DNA from: Flavobacteriales bacterium UBA6049
GTDB taxonomy: Bacteria > Bacteroidota > Bacteroidia > Flavobacteriales_G > Salibacteraceae
Assembly: GCA_002429085.1 (NCBI GenBank)
Contig: DIYR01000085.1
Coordinates: 1 to 26,221 of the forward strand
DNA: 26,221 nt
Direction of reading: 5' to 3'
A program made the position numbers and the translations under genes. A model generated the notes under the pieces. That model had not been told where the DNA came from, searched no databases, and saw nothing but the letters and a program-made list of their open reading frames with translations. How positions within the stretch are numbered: the first letter of the stretch is position 1; the number at the start of each line of letters is the position of its first letter. Shown in pieces: positions 8,679 through 17,081 of this stretch.

Positions 8679-8714
8679 ACGTTATACTCTTGGATGTAGC
8701 ATAGGGAATCCTCC

Positions 8715-8742
8715 CAAATTTACCTATTTTAGCCAGAACCAA
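8715..8742 (-). promoter_or_regulatory. putative promoter of the flavin oxidoreductase gene
   Basis: On the minus strand, -7 TAAATTTG (8715-8722) matches TAnnTTTG in full, and TTG (8740-8742) lies 17 bases upstream. Predicted transcription start is near 8708, about 30 bases before the start codon. Confidence 0.45.
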
Positions 8743-8766
8743 TCAGCTACAATTTAAAAGACAATT

Positions 8767-10539
8767 ATGACTGTAGGACTAACGAGACTCTTCGATACGA
8801 TATATCATCAACAAGAAACTAATCCAAGAACGGATGCCCTAGCGGCAAAAGAAAACGGAAAATGGGTTACAACATCTACAGAGTCGTTCGTAGAACAAGT
8901 CAATACGTTTAGTAGAGCTTTACTAGCAATGGGTATTGAACCTGGCGATAAGATTGCATTGATTTCGAACAACAGGCCAGAATGGTGTATTGCTGATATG
9001 GGGATTTTACAAATTGGAGCAATTGATGTTCCTATTTACCCTACTATTTCGTCAGATGATTACAAATACATTTTTAACCATGCTGAAATCAAACTTTGTA
9101 TTGTTTCCGATGAAGAACTTTTAGGAAAAGTAAATGCCATCATTCATGATGTTGAGACTTTGTCTGAGGTATATACGTTTAACCAAATTTCGGGTGCGAA
9201 ACATTGGAGCGAAATCATGGCGAAAGGCGATGAACAATACCAAAGTAGGGTTGATGAACTTAAAGAGAAAGTAAAAGAAGATGATCTAGCTTCACTAATC
9301 TACACTAGCGGAACAACTGGAACTCCAAAGGGGGTAATGCTTTCTCATAAGAATATCCTTTCTAACTCTCTTGCTTCCACAGAAAGATTGCCTTCTTTAC
9401 AAAACGCAACAGCATTATCATTTCTTCCTATTTGTCACATATATGAAAGAATGTTGACCTACTTATATATTCTTAATGGTGTTTCAATCTACTTTGCTGA
9501 GTCACTAGAAACTATTGGTGATAATATGAAGGAGGTTAAGCCAGATATTTTCACGGCTGTTCCTAGGTTGTTAGAAAAGGTATACGACAAGATCATTGCA
9601 AAAGGAGAAGAACTTACTGGAATTAAACGCGCATTATTCTTCTGGGCCGTATCATTAGCTGAAAAATATGAACCCTATGGTAGAAATGGTGGGTTTTATG
9701 AATTCAAACTTGGCATTGCACGTAAACTCATCTTTAGCAAATGGCAAGAAGGAGTTGGTGGAAATGTAAAAGCCATTGCTTCTGGCTCAGCTGCGTTGTC
9801 TCCAAGATTGGCAAGAATTTTTAACGCTGCTGGAATTCCCGTGATGGAAGGATATGGTTTAACAGAAACATCACCTGTTATTGCCGTAAATCAAGAAGTC
9901 AACGAAGGATTAATGTTTGGAACTGTTGGAAGAACGTTGAGCAATGTTGATGTAAGAATTGCTCCAGATGGAGAAATCTTATGTAAAGCACCAAGTGTTA
10001 TGATGGGATACTACAAAGATCCTGTTCGCACTGCTGAAGTATTAAAAGATGGTTGGTTTCATACAGGAGACATTGGCGAAATGATAGGCCCTCAGAAAGA
10101 TTTCTTAAAAATTACAGACCGTAAGAAAGAAATCTTTAAAACTTCTGGAGGGAAATATGTAGCTCCACAGCCAATTGAAAATGAGCTCAAGTCTAGCAGT
10201 TTTATTGAGCAAGTAATGGTTGTTGGAGAGAATAAAAAGCATCCTGCTGTATTAGTTGTGCCAGCCTTTGAAGCATTAGAACCTTGGTGTAAAAGACATG
10301 ATGTTGACACTTATTCTAATGACACAATGATTGCAGATAAAAAAGTAAGAGATCTACTTTGGAATGAAGTAAGTGATCGTATTCAACACTTAGGAAATTG
10401 GGAGCAGCCTAAGAAAATGGAAGTTTGTGGTGAGCCTTGGAGTGTTGACACAGGAGAATTGACTCCAACTTTGAAATTGAAGAGAAAGAAGATTCTAGAG
10501 AAATACGGTCACTTAATTGAAAAGATTTACGGTGAATGA
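8767..10539 (+). CDS. long-chain acyl-CoA synthetase (AMP-forming, FadD15-like)
   Basis: 590 residues. Activates fatty acids to acyl-AMP and then acyl-CoA using ATP and CoA. All adenylate-forming motifs are present: the P-loop YTSGTTGTPKG (179-189), the GYGLTETSP block (362-370), TGD (433-435), the hinge region TDRKKEIFKTSGGKYV (450-465) and the C-terminal LTPTLKLKRK with the candidate catalytic lysine near 570. It is of the FACL/FadD15 type (about 600 residues, with the insert SSFIEQVMVVGENKKHPAVLVVP). The stop overlaps the start of the DUF962 gene by 4 bp (ATGA), so the two are probably translated together. The chain length preference cannot be read from the sequence. Confidence 0.93.
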   Translation: MTVGLTRLFDTIYHQQETNPRTDALAAKENGKWVTTSTESFVEQVNTFSRALLAMGIEPGDKIALISNNRPEWCIADMGILQIGAIDVPIYPTISSDDYKYIFNHAEIKLCIVSDEELLGKVNAIIHDVETLSEVYTFNQISGAKHWSEIMAKGDEQYQSRVDELKEKVKEDDLASLIYTSGTTGTPKGVMLSHKNILSNSLASTERLPSLQNATALSFLPICHIYERMLTYLYILNGVSIYFAESLETIGDNMKEVKPDIFTAVPRLLEKVYDKIIAKGEELTGIKRALFFWAVSLAEKYEPYGRNGGFYEFKLGIARKLIFSKWQEGVGGNVKAIASGSAALSPRLARIFNAAGIPVMEGYGLTETSPVIAVNQEVNEGLMFGTVGRTLSNVDVRIAPDGEILCKAPSVMMGYYKDPVRTAEVLKDGWFHTGDIGEMIGPQKDFLKITDRKKEIFKTSGGKYVAPQPIENELKSSSFIEQVMVVGENKKHPAVLVVPAFEALEPWCKRHDVDTYSNDTMIADKKVRDLLWNEVSDRIQHLGNWEQPKKMEVCGEPWSVDTGELTPTLKLKRKKILEKYGHLIEKIYGE

Positions 10540-10853
10540 CCGAGAGAAAGTACCATAGCCTAAAAGAGTTTTATCCGTTTTATCTCACTGAACATAGTAA
10601 TACTACGAGTAGGGTATTGCATTTTATTGGAACGGGTTTATTTTTCTCTATTTTAATCTTTGTACTAGTTACACAACAGTGGTTATTCTTATTAGCTGGT
10701 CCAGTTTGTGGTTATGGATTTGCATGGGTTGGTCATTTCTTTTTTGAAAAGAATAAGCCTGCCACCTTTGATTACCCTGTTTACAGCTTACTTTCGGACT
10801 TTCGATTGTTTTTCGAATTATTGGTCGGAAAGCAAAAGTTCCAATCAAAATAA
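10536..10853 (+). CDS. DUF962 / Mpo1-like protein
   Basis: 105 residues, essentially a single DUF962 domain. Family landmarks: H20 to H29 in HSNTTSRVLHFIGTG, then GHFFFEKNKPATFDYP (66-81) with His67, Glu71 and Pro75, and SLLSDFRL at the end. Two hydrophobic segments (about 31-45 and 49-65) point to a membrane protein. Yeast Mpo1, the studied member, is an Fe(II)-dependent dioxygenase that shortens 2-hydroxy fatty acids by one carbon during phytosphingosine breakdown, and the conserved histidines are needed there. The gene overlaps the acyl-CoA synthetase by 4 bp and the next gene starts 6 bp after it. Enzymatic activity here is inferred from the family. Confidence 0.85.
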   Translation: MTERKYHSLKEFYPFYLTEHSNTTSRVLHFIGTGLFFSILIFVLVTQQWLFLLAGPVCGYGFAWVGHFFFEKNKPATFDYPVYSLLSDFRLFFELLVGKQKFQSK

Positions 10854-10859
10854 GTTGAT

Positions 10860-12140
10860 GTGATACTGCATTACGTTTTCCTTTTCTTTTTTGTAGTGGC
10901 CTTCTTGGTTGCTATTTTCAGAACCATTGGTGGAATATATCGAGAGGTATTTGCAGAATGGGGATGGCAGTTCACTGATACTGATCAATTCATTTTTGAG
11001 GCCTTAGTTGAAGCTACTTTTAACATGGCCGAAACCTCAGTTGGCATTGCTATTTATTTAATTGGTGTGATGACTCTTTGGTTAGGCTTGTTACGTATTG
11101 GAGAAAAAGCTGGGGTAATACAATGGCTAGCAAAACGAATTGAGCCTTTCTTTTTAAAACTCTTTCCTGAGATTCCCAAAGGACATAAAGCACATGGCTC
11201 CATCATCATGAATTTTGCTGCCAATATGCTTGGTTTAGATAATGCTGCTACTCCTTTTGGTATTAAAGCCATGGAAGATTTACAAGAAGTGAATAAGAAC
11301 AAATCCACTGCGAGTAATGCTCAGATTATGTTCTTGGTTCTGAATACGAGTGGATTAACCTTGATTCCGATCAGCGTAATGGCATTAAGAGCCGCAAATC
11401 AAGCTAGTCAACCTACCAATGTTTTCTTGCCGATTCTTTTAGCTACCTATTTTGCCACTTTAGGAGGGTTGCTTGTGGTGGGGGTAAAACAAAAAATCAA
11501 TTTTCTTCAAAAAGAAATTCTTGTTGGCCTTGGTGGATTGACCATTTTCATTGTTGCTCTAATCTGGTGGTTAACGAATCAATCACAAGATTTTATTGAA
11601 GCATTCTCTTCAATTACTGGGAATGCTATTCTAATGAGCATCATTGTCATATTTCTACTTCTTGCATGGAAGAAGAAAGTGAATGTTTACGAAACGTTTA
11701 TTGATGGTGCCAAAGAAGGTTTTTCTACTTCAGTTAAAGTAATTCCATACTTAGTAGGAATCTTAGTTGCCATTGGAGTTTTCCGTGCAAGCGGCACTAT
11801 GGATTTTATCATGCTAGGGTTAGAGTCCGGAGTATCAGCTTTAGGATTGCCTACTGATTTTGTTGGAGCTATGCCTACCGCATTCATGAAACCACTAAGT
11901 GGATCTGGTGCCAGAGGAATGATGGTAGAGGCAATGCAAAATTATGGCCCTGATTCTTTCCAAAGTTTCTTAGCTGGAATTTTTCAAGGAAGCACTGAAA
12001 CAACTTTTTATACAGTAGCTGTGTATTATGGCGCTGTGAATATCAGTAAAACTCGATATACGGTGGGTGCAGGATTACTTGCCGACCTTGTTGGAATTAT
12101 TGCCGCGATCTTTATTGCTTATATCTTCTTTGTAGCTTGA
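10860..12140 (+). CDS. SpmA-SpmB fused nucleoside recognition (Gate) domain membrane protein
   Basis: 426 residues, many hydrophobic helices. The N-terminal half resembles spore maturation protein A, with NMLGLDNAATPFGIKAMEDLQ spanning 122-142; the C-terminal half resembles SpmB, with SGSGARGMMVEAM (347-359) and GSTETTFYTVAVYYGAV (377-393). These nucleoside-recognition (Gate) domains are relatives of nucleoside transporters, and non-sporulating Bacteroidota commonly carry them fused as here. The substrate is unknown and no sporulation role is implied. The start must be GTG at 10860, because the in-frame stop of the preceding gene is at 10851-10853 and the nearby ATG at 10858 is out of frame. 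The last 66 bp overlap the convergent DUF4136 gene. Confidence 0.87.
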   Translation: MILHYVFLFFFVVAFLVAIFRTIGGIYREVFAEWGWQFTDTDQFIFEALVEATFNMAETSVGIAIYLIGVMTLWLGLLRIGEKAGVIQWLAKRIEPFFLKLFPEIPKGHKAHGSIIMNFAANMLGLDNAATPFGIKAMEDLQEVNKNKSTASNAQIMFLVLNTSGLTLIPISVMALRAANQASQPTNVFLPILLATYFATLGGLLVVGVKQKINFLQKEILVGLGGLTIFIVALIWWLTNQSQDFIEAFSSITGNAILMSIIVIFLLLAWKKKVNVYETFIDGAKEGFSTSVKVIPYLVGILVAIGVFRASGTMDFIMLGLESGVSALGLPTDFVGAMPTAFMKPLSGSGARGMMVEAMQNYGPDSFQSFLAGIFQGSTETTFYTVAVYYGAVNISKTRYTVGAGLLADLVGIIAAIFIAYIFFVA

Positions 12141-12713
12141 TAAGGTTCTCGCTCTTCCTGGTGAGATTTTCTGATTACTGCCTGAGATATAGGGATATTT
12201 CATAAAAATGGCTTGAACCACTTTTCTAATTTGTTCATAGGTTGCACCTTCTTCTTTAACAGACGCCACTACCCCTCCTTGCCATAACAACTGTTTGTTA
12301 TCAGGGCTCACAAAATCTATTACCAAAGTACCCTGACTATACTCATACTCTCGGTATTGATAATTATCCCAACCGTAATATCCCCATTGTGGCCCATAAA
12401 TAGAAGGTGAATTTTCTACGGCTATTTGTGTTTTACGTTGCACTCTTCCATCATATGCCAACACCATGTCTGGTGCCAATGAATCTAGCGCATAACCTCT
12501 ATTTTTCATTAACTCATGAATGGCATCTTCTATATGCTTTCTGGTTAATTCAGTTCTTGGTTGATCTGAACCTGCATATACCAAACGATACGATTTAATC
12601 TCACCAAAATCAGCTTGGGGATCTTGATCATGAAATACCGTGTAGCTTGAACCACAAGCCCCCCCTATAAATACGAGAATAAAAACACTCCAAATACGTG
12701 CTAAATGCATCAT
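12075..12713 (-). CDS. DUF4136 domain lipoprotein
   Basis: 212 residues. A lipoprotein signal peptide ends at Cys20 (lipobox IGGAC). A DUF4136-type domain spans about 25-175: YTVFHDQDPQADFGEIKSY at the start, a Tyr/Trp/Gly-rich insert (106-125, PQWGYYGWDNYQY), and the end EQIRKVVQAIFMKYPY. The function of the family is unknown; members are envelope lipoproteins. The roughly 35-residue C-terminal tail after the domain is hydrophilic, low in complexity and lysine/serine/asparagine-rich; its last 66 bp are antisense to the end of the SpmAB gene. The gene follows nnr by 18 bp on the same strand and is probably co-transcribed with it. Confidence 0.82.
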   Translation of the reverse strand: MMHLARIWSVFILVFIGGACGSSYTVFHDQDPQADFGEIKSYRLVYAGSDQPRTELTRKHIEDAIHELMKNRGYALDSLAPDMVLAYDGRVQRKTQIAVENSPSIYGPQWGYYGWDNYQYREYEYSQGTLVIDFVSPDNKQLLWQGGVVASVKEEGATYEQIRKVVQAIFMKYPYISGSNQKISPGRARTLSSYKEDISNKDRGNNSNKVGK

Positions 12714-12731
12714 AGTTTCAAAAGTAGCTTA

Positions 12732-14240
12732 TCAAGCTTCGGGTGACAAATCAATCCATGCATCACCTAAATATTCGATCAACGTTCCAGCTGTCAATGC
12801 TTGTTGACTATCAAAGCTGGCTGCTATATCTCCTGCCATACCATGTAAATACACTCCAATGTATGCAGCATGTTTCGAATTATAGCCTTGGGCTAATAAA
12901 CCCGTTAGTAATCCTGTAAGCACATCACCCATTCCTCCAGTTGCCATACCTGGATTTCCTGTATCGTTAAACATAACTTCGCCATCAGGACAAGCAATAG
13001 TTGAGTGTTTTCCTTTCAAAACAACTACTACATTATTGGTTTGGGCAAACTCCTTCAGCTTATCTAAACGTTCATAAGGCTCAAAGGCCCCAACCAATCG
13101 TTTGAACTCTCCAAGATGTGGAGTTAAGATACTTCCTTCTGGAATCAACTCTAGCCAATCTGACTCTATTGCCAAAATATTAAGTGCGTCTGCATCAATC
13201 ACCATTGGAGTATCTGTTACTTTCAATGTATTCCACAACCAGTGCTGCACTACATCACTTGTACCTATGCCAGGCCCAACTCCTAATGCATTGTACTTAT
13301 TGTAATCATATACGTAGTTCAACTCGTCTGACTCATCATCTGGAATGCACATAGCTTCTGGTGCAGAAATTTGCATAATCATCAAACCTTGTTGCGGAAC
13401 ATGTGCTGTTGTTAAGCCTACTCCTGAACGTAAACATGATTTTGTGGCTAAAACGGCTGCGCCCATTTTGCCTTTTGCACCCCCGGCAATGCAAGCGTGA
13501 CCAAAAGTGCCTTTGTGAGAAAAGGCTGTTCGTTTCTTTAATAAGTCTTTTACCAAAGCTTCTGTTAACACATGGTGGTGTGAGGTTTCTGAAACAATGA
13601 ATTGTTCTGAAATACCAATAGGTAAAACCGACACTTTTCCTACATACTGCTCATTCTCAGGAAACAGAAAACTGAGCTTGTAAAACTGAAAGGTTAATGT
13701 AAAGTCGGCTTGAATAATTGCTCCAGTACTCTCATCGTTGTTCTCTGCAAACAAACCAGACGGCACATCAACTGCCACCCGAATGGCATCTTGCCAATTA
13801 AGGTATTCTATTACTTCTCCTAACCAGCCGTCTACTATTCTGTTTAATCCAGAACCAAAAATGGCATCAACTACTACTGATCCTTTTGCAAATGGCTTAA
13901 TTCTTTTATCCTTTCCAATCTCACGAATAGCAACATCTGTTTGTTTGAGTCTCTCCAAATTCTGTTGAAAATCTGGTGATCCTTCAGAAGTATAATGAAG
14001 AATGTATACCAGTACGTGGTAACCTTCATAGTGTAACATTCGCGCCAATGCCAAGCCATCTCCTCCATTGTTTCCCATTCCACAGAAAACATGGATACTT
14101 CTATGACTACTTATATACTCAGTAAACCAATTAAACAATTGCGAAGCTGCTCGCTCCATTAAATCAATGGAACTGATTGGTTCATTTTGTATCGTAAACT
14201 GATCTGCCTTTCGAAGTTGAGCTGGTGTAAAGATTTTCAT
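12732..14240 (-). CDS. nnr: bifunctional NAD(P)H-hydrate epimerase / ADP-dependent NAD(P)H-hydrate dehydratase
   Basis: Repairs damaged, hydrated NAD(P)H: an epimerase interconverts the R and S forms and an ADP-dependent dehydratase restores the cofactor. 502 residues from the ATG at 14240, preferred to an in-frame ATG 30 bp upstream because the N-terminus MKIFTPAQLRKADQ matches the family. The YjeF_N half (1 to about 215) has FCGMGNNGGDGLALAR (52-67), Asp125 and DVPSG (158-162). The YjeF_C half (about 235-500) has HKGTFGHACIAGG, GPGIGT, VIDADALN, LTPHLGEFKRL, VLKGK and NPGMATGGMGDVLTG with the catalytic Asp439. The full E. coli-like two-domain arrangement is present and all key motifs are intact. 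Confidence 0.95.
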   Translation of the reverse strand: MKIFTPAQLRKADQFTIQNEPISSIDLMERAASQLFNWFTEYISSHRSIHVFCGMGNNGGDGLALARMLHYEGYHVLVYILHYTSEGSPDFQQNLERLKQTDVAIREIGKDKRIKPFAKGSVVVDAIFGSGLNRIVDGWLGEVIEYLNWQDAIRVAVDVPSGLFAENNDESTGAIIQADFTLTFQFYKLSFLFPENEQYVGKVSVLPIGISEQFIVSETSHHHVLTEALVKDLLKKRTAFSHKGTFGHACIAGGAKGKMGAAVLATKSCLRSGVGLTTAHVPQQGLMIMQISAPEAMCIPDDESDELNYVYDYNKYNALGVGPGIGTSDVVQHWLWNTLKVTDTPMVIDADALNILAIESDWLELIPEGSILTPHLGEFKRLVGAFEPYERLDKLKEFAQTNNVVVVLKGKHSTIACPDGEVMFNDTGNPGMATGGMGDVLTGLLTGLLAQGYNSKHAAYIGVYLHGMAGDIAASFDSQQALTAGTLIEYLGDAWIDLSPEA

Positions 14241-14268
14241 ACTTACGAATGTAGTAAGGCACGAACTC

Positions 14269-14297
14269 AAAAAGTATGATAGATATCAAGATAGCAA
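14269..14297 (-). promoter_or_regulatory. possible nnr promoter
   Basis: On the minus strand TACTTTTT (14269-14276) matches TAnnTTTG at 7 of 8 positions, with TTG (14295-14297) 18 bases upstream, in the 57-bp gap before nnr. Moderate to weak. Confidence 0.3.
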
Positions 14298-15140
14298 TTA
14301 CCTTACTACTATTTTAGCAAACCTATTGCCTGCTGTAAGCAGGTAAGTTCCTAAAGAAACGTTGTCTAATTTAAGTGAATTCACTCCTATTTGCCCGTTC
14401 CATGAATCGACTAATCTCCCATGCAAATCATATAAGTGAACAACTTCTTTGTCATCTAATTGAACTTTCAATTCACCTCGGACTGGATTAGGAAAAATCC
14501 TCAAAGTTTCCTTAAAGCGCTCTCCAACGCTCGCATCAAAAACGTTAGCCCTTCCTAGATCCGTGATAAACCAACCATCTTTTTTTGGCAAACTACCACT
14601 AGAAAACAGCGTAAGACGAATTAAAATAGTATCACCTAAGTTAACATGGCTACCAGCGTAATATCCAGAATCTCTGAAAACTTCTTCTAATCCTGCATTG
14701 ATATACTTTATTCCAGAATCAATAAAAGTGGGAATTGGATAGCGATGCCATTTCTGATGATCTACACTAAACTCCACAATTCCAGAATCACCACTATTTA
14801 GATTCCAAGAAGATTCAAACTCTAGAGTCCAATAATGAACATCATGTAAACTAGAGTCCATATCATTCATAACTTGCTCATCTACAGGTACAAAAACCAG
14901 AAAAGATGAAGTGTCGGATGGTAGGTATGGATCTACTGTATCTGTCATGATCCCCCTTGACAAAAAAGAACTCCCACCAAATACCTTCTTACTCTCTCCC
15001 TTTTGCCAGACTCCAGAAAGTTCAACCCCAAAAGGAATTAGTACCCCCGTATTAGGAGTTTGTCCAGAAGCGCTAATAAATCGTGAGAAAACAAAGAACA
15101 CGATTATCAATAACCGATAAGGCTGCAAAAATGGTTTCAT
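14298..15140 (-). CDS. small T9SS type A sorting-domain protein
   Basis: 280 residues. Signal peptide (hydrophobic 8-19, cleavage near SGQ at 25-27). The middle (about 30-200) looks like a beta-sandwich: WTLEFESSWNLNSGDSGIVEFSVDHQKW and, later, DTILIRLTLFSSGSLPKKDGWFITDL, which resembles the strand pattern and the W-x-I-D-D end of MAM-like or galactose-binding domains. The C-terminal 75 residues are a type IX secretion sorting domain: LRIFPNPVRGELKV (213-226), VHLYDLHGRLV and LGTYLLTAGNRFAKIVV. The protein is therefore exported across the outer membrane by T9SS and probably attached to the surface or released. The substrate or binding partner is unknown. It sits between coaE and nnr, with gaps of 65 and 57 bp, and looks unrelated in function. 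Confidence 0.83.
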   Translation of the reverse strand: MKPFLQPYRLLIIVFFVFSRFISASGQTPNTGVLIPFGVELSGVWQKGESKKVFGGSSFLSRGIMTDTVDPYLPSDTSSFLVFVPVDEQVMNDMDSSLHDVHYWTLEFESSWNLNSGDSGIVEFSVDHQKWHRYPIPTFIDSGIKYINAGLEEVFRDSGYYAGSHVNLGDTILIRLTLFSSGSLPKKDGWFITDLGRANVFDASVGERFKETLRIFPNPVRGELKVQLDDKEVVHLYDLHGRLVDSWNGQIGVNSLKLDNVSLGTYLLTAGNRFAKIVVR

Positions 15141-15205
15141 CTTGGAAAGTTTTTAATAAATGAATTAAAGTTAAAAAGATATCGACTATTAAAAACCGAT
15201 TTTGA

Positions 15206-15784
15206 TCAATTAAAACTTAGACCTTGATCCACCTCCATCACCTGTTTGATGATAGAATGATTACCATCGTTTCGGATGATGAAATCTGATAACGGGATTT
15301 TTTCTTGATCGGGCCATTGCTTAGCTATTCTGGCTAATACTTCTTCCCTAGAACTATTATCTCTTGCCATCACTCGTTCTATCCTAGTTTCAATAGGTGC
15401 GGTTACTAAAATTACCTGATCACAATTTTTGTATGATCCAGATTCAAATAAAATCGCGGCTTCTTTCAAAATATAGGATGTGCTTTGTTGAGATTTCCAT
15501 TTTTCAAAATCTTCTTGCACGGCAGGATGAATTATTCCATTCAATACATTCAGTTTTTCACGATCTGCAAAAACTTGATCTGCTAAGTACGCTCTATTTA
15601 AACGATTGTTTTTGTAGACATCTTCGCCAAAAACTGCAATTACTTGAGTCTTGATCTCTGAATTATTGTACAACAATTTGGCTCTATCATCTGAGCTGTA
15701 GCATGGAATACCTAAAAACTCAAACACTTTTGCAACAGTGCTTTTACCACTGCCAATTCCACCAGTTAGCCCTACCACCTTCAT
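15206..15784 (-). CDS. coaE: dephospho-CoA kinase
   Basis: Last step of coenzyme A synthesis: ATP-dependent phosphorylation of dephospho-CoA at the 3' ribose hydroxyl. 192 residues, the normal family length. P-loop GLTGGIGSGKS at 5-15, then the CoaE-specific GIPCYSSDDRAK, the lid/CoA region LNGIIHPAVQEDFEKW, and ILKEAAILFESG; the base-binding DNSSREEVLARIAKQ follows. It overlaps the YbbR gene by 4 bp (ATGA) and is the last gene of the six-gene minus-strand operon. Confidence 0.95.
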   Translation of the reverse strand: MKVVGLTGGIGSGKSTVAKVFEFLGIPCYSSDDRAKLLYNNSEIKTQVIAVFGEDVYKNNRLNRAYLADQVFADREKLNVLNGIIHPAVQEDFEKWKSQQSTSYILKEAAILFESGSYKNCDQVILVTAPIETRIERVMARDNSSREEVLARIAKQWPDQEKIPLSDFIIRNDGNHSIIKQVMEVDQGLSFN

Positions 15785-16752
15785 CGTTTACGAATAATAT
15801 ATTCTACCCGCTTAGGTTCATAATCTAATCTTGTTGCTGCCGATGGCATGCTTCCCCATACAATGCGCAGTTTAGAAGGACTATTACTTGATACATCGGC
15901 AAAATTCACATAAGCACTAAACTGTTCTGCGCTTATTTGTTGAAATTGAGATAATGGAACGCTGTAGCGCAGAGAAACTGTTGAAGGGTATACCGTAACT
16001 AACAACGAATCTGGCGCATGTAATACCTTAATAGGAACTTTGATTGTACCTTCTGTTAGCTCTTCAACTGCGACATTAACTTGAATACTAGTAGGGCTGG
16101 CTTTTGCAAAACGAGATGGTAAAATCACCTCCACTTCTTGTTGGAAAGACTCTGATACTCCTTGGATAGCTAAAGTATCTGTGGGAATTTCTGTCATCGC
16201 GTTTATCAAACTTACTGGTCCCTCAACAATTGAACTATCTGGCTGTAGAGTAATATAAGCAATGGTATAACCATTTGCTACTGTAATGTCTTTTTGGATG
16301 GAAATTGGTAGTTTTTTCTGAGCAAGTCGTTCTATTGAAATCTGAAGCGAATCGTGAGAAACTCCTAAAATACTAATAGAGCTACCCAATTCACGTTGCA
16401 ACTGTTTCTGCAAATCTTTGGTAGTAACAATAGATTTATAACTAGGAAGTACAGTCTCTGGAAATAATTCTGAAGTAGCTATTGAAACTGGCTCGTGCTC
16501 CTCATCGTCAACTGAAAGAAGATTGAATCCATCTCCTTCTATTCGTACTTGCACATAACTTGGTGGTTGGTTTGTGATGGCATACCCTTCAGGAATTTCG
16601 GTATAAATTAATGGAACTGCTAGTGAAATTACATAAGCTTTACTCAAAGCATTCAATAACCAAAAAATAGAGGCCACCACTACGCATACTGCGAAGATGG
16701 TGACCTTTTTATTGATCTTAAATCTAAATTGACTTTGTTGCTCGGCTGACAT
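15781..16752 (-). CDS. YbbR/CdaR-like domain protein
   Basis: 323 residues with one N-terminal membrane helix (about 18-37) after a short cytosolic basic segment, and a long extracytoplasmic part made of YbbR-like repeats. The first is recognisable from SLAVPLIYTEIPEGYAITNQPPSYVQVRIEGDG, and later ones include LAQKKLPISIQKDITVANGY...VEGPVSLI and TIKVPIKVLHAPDSLLVTVYPSTVSLRY. In Firmicutes CdaR regulates the di-adenylate cyclase CdaA; in Bacteroidota the protein sits beside yajC and coaE and its role is not established. It lies 26 bp after yajC and overlaps coaE by 4 bp. Confidence 0.8.
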   Translation of the reverse strand: MSAEQQSQFRFKINKKVTIFAVCVVVASIFWLLNALSKAYVISLAVPLIYTEIPEGYAITNQPPSYVQVRIEGDGFNLLSVDDEEHEPVSIATSELFPETVLPSYKSIVTTKDLQKQLQRELGSSISILGVSHDSLQISIERLAQKKLPISIQKDITVANGYTIAYITLQPDSSIVEGPVSLINAMTEIPTDTLAIQGVSESFQQEVEVILPSRFAKASPTSIQVNVAVEELTEGTIKVPIKVLHAPDSLLVTVYPSTVSLRYSVPLSQFQQISAEQFSAYVNFADVSSNSPSKLRIVWGSMPSAATRLDYEPKRVEYIIRKR

Positions 16753-16778
16753 TACCTAAAGGGCTACCCCGAAAGATA

Positions 16779-17081
16779 TTATTTCTTGCCGCCTTGAGCT
16801 AACTCACTCACACCCGTTCCGTTTGTGAACTCTGGTGAGATAGCACTTTTTTCAATTACCATTTTGGTACGGCTTTCAACCTCAACCAATAAAGTGGTAT
16901 CTCTCACTTCTACAATTTTAGCGTGAACACCACCAATAGTAACGATGTCTTGTCCTTTTTTCAATTCTTCTCTAAACTTCTTTGCCTCTTTCGCTTTGCG
17001 CATTTGAGGTCTAATTAAAAAGAAGTAGAACACGATCATGATGAGGACCAATGGTCCAAACTGTCCGATGATATTTTCCAT
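16779..17081 (-). CDS. yajC: preprotein translocase subunit YajC
   Basis: 100 residues. One membrane helix (about 7-25) is followed by the diagnostic FLIRPQMRKAKEAKKFREEL and the small beta domain KGQDIVTIGGVHAKIVEV. It associates with SecDF and the SecYEG translocon in the inner membrane. Start and upstream stop share one base in a TAATG arrangement with the DUF1573 gene, so translation is likely coupled. secDF is not nearby. Confidence 0.95.
   Translation of the reverse strand: MENIIGQFGPLVLIMIVFYFFLIRPQMRKAKEAKKFREELKKGQDIVTIGGVHAKIVEVRDTTLLVEVESRTKMVIEKSAISPEFTNGTGVSELAQGGKK

Noticed and set aside
14241..14270. Upstream ATG for nnr
   Set aside because: It adds ten residues (MSSCLTTFVS) not typical of the family, and the frame after it starts exactly with the normal N-terminus.
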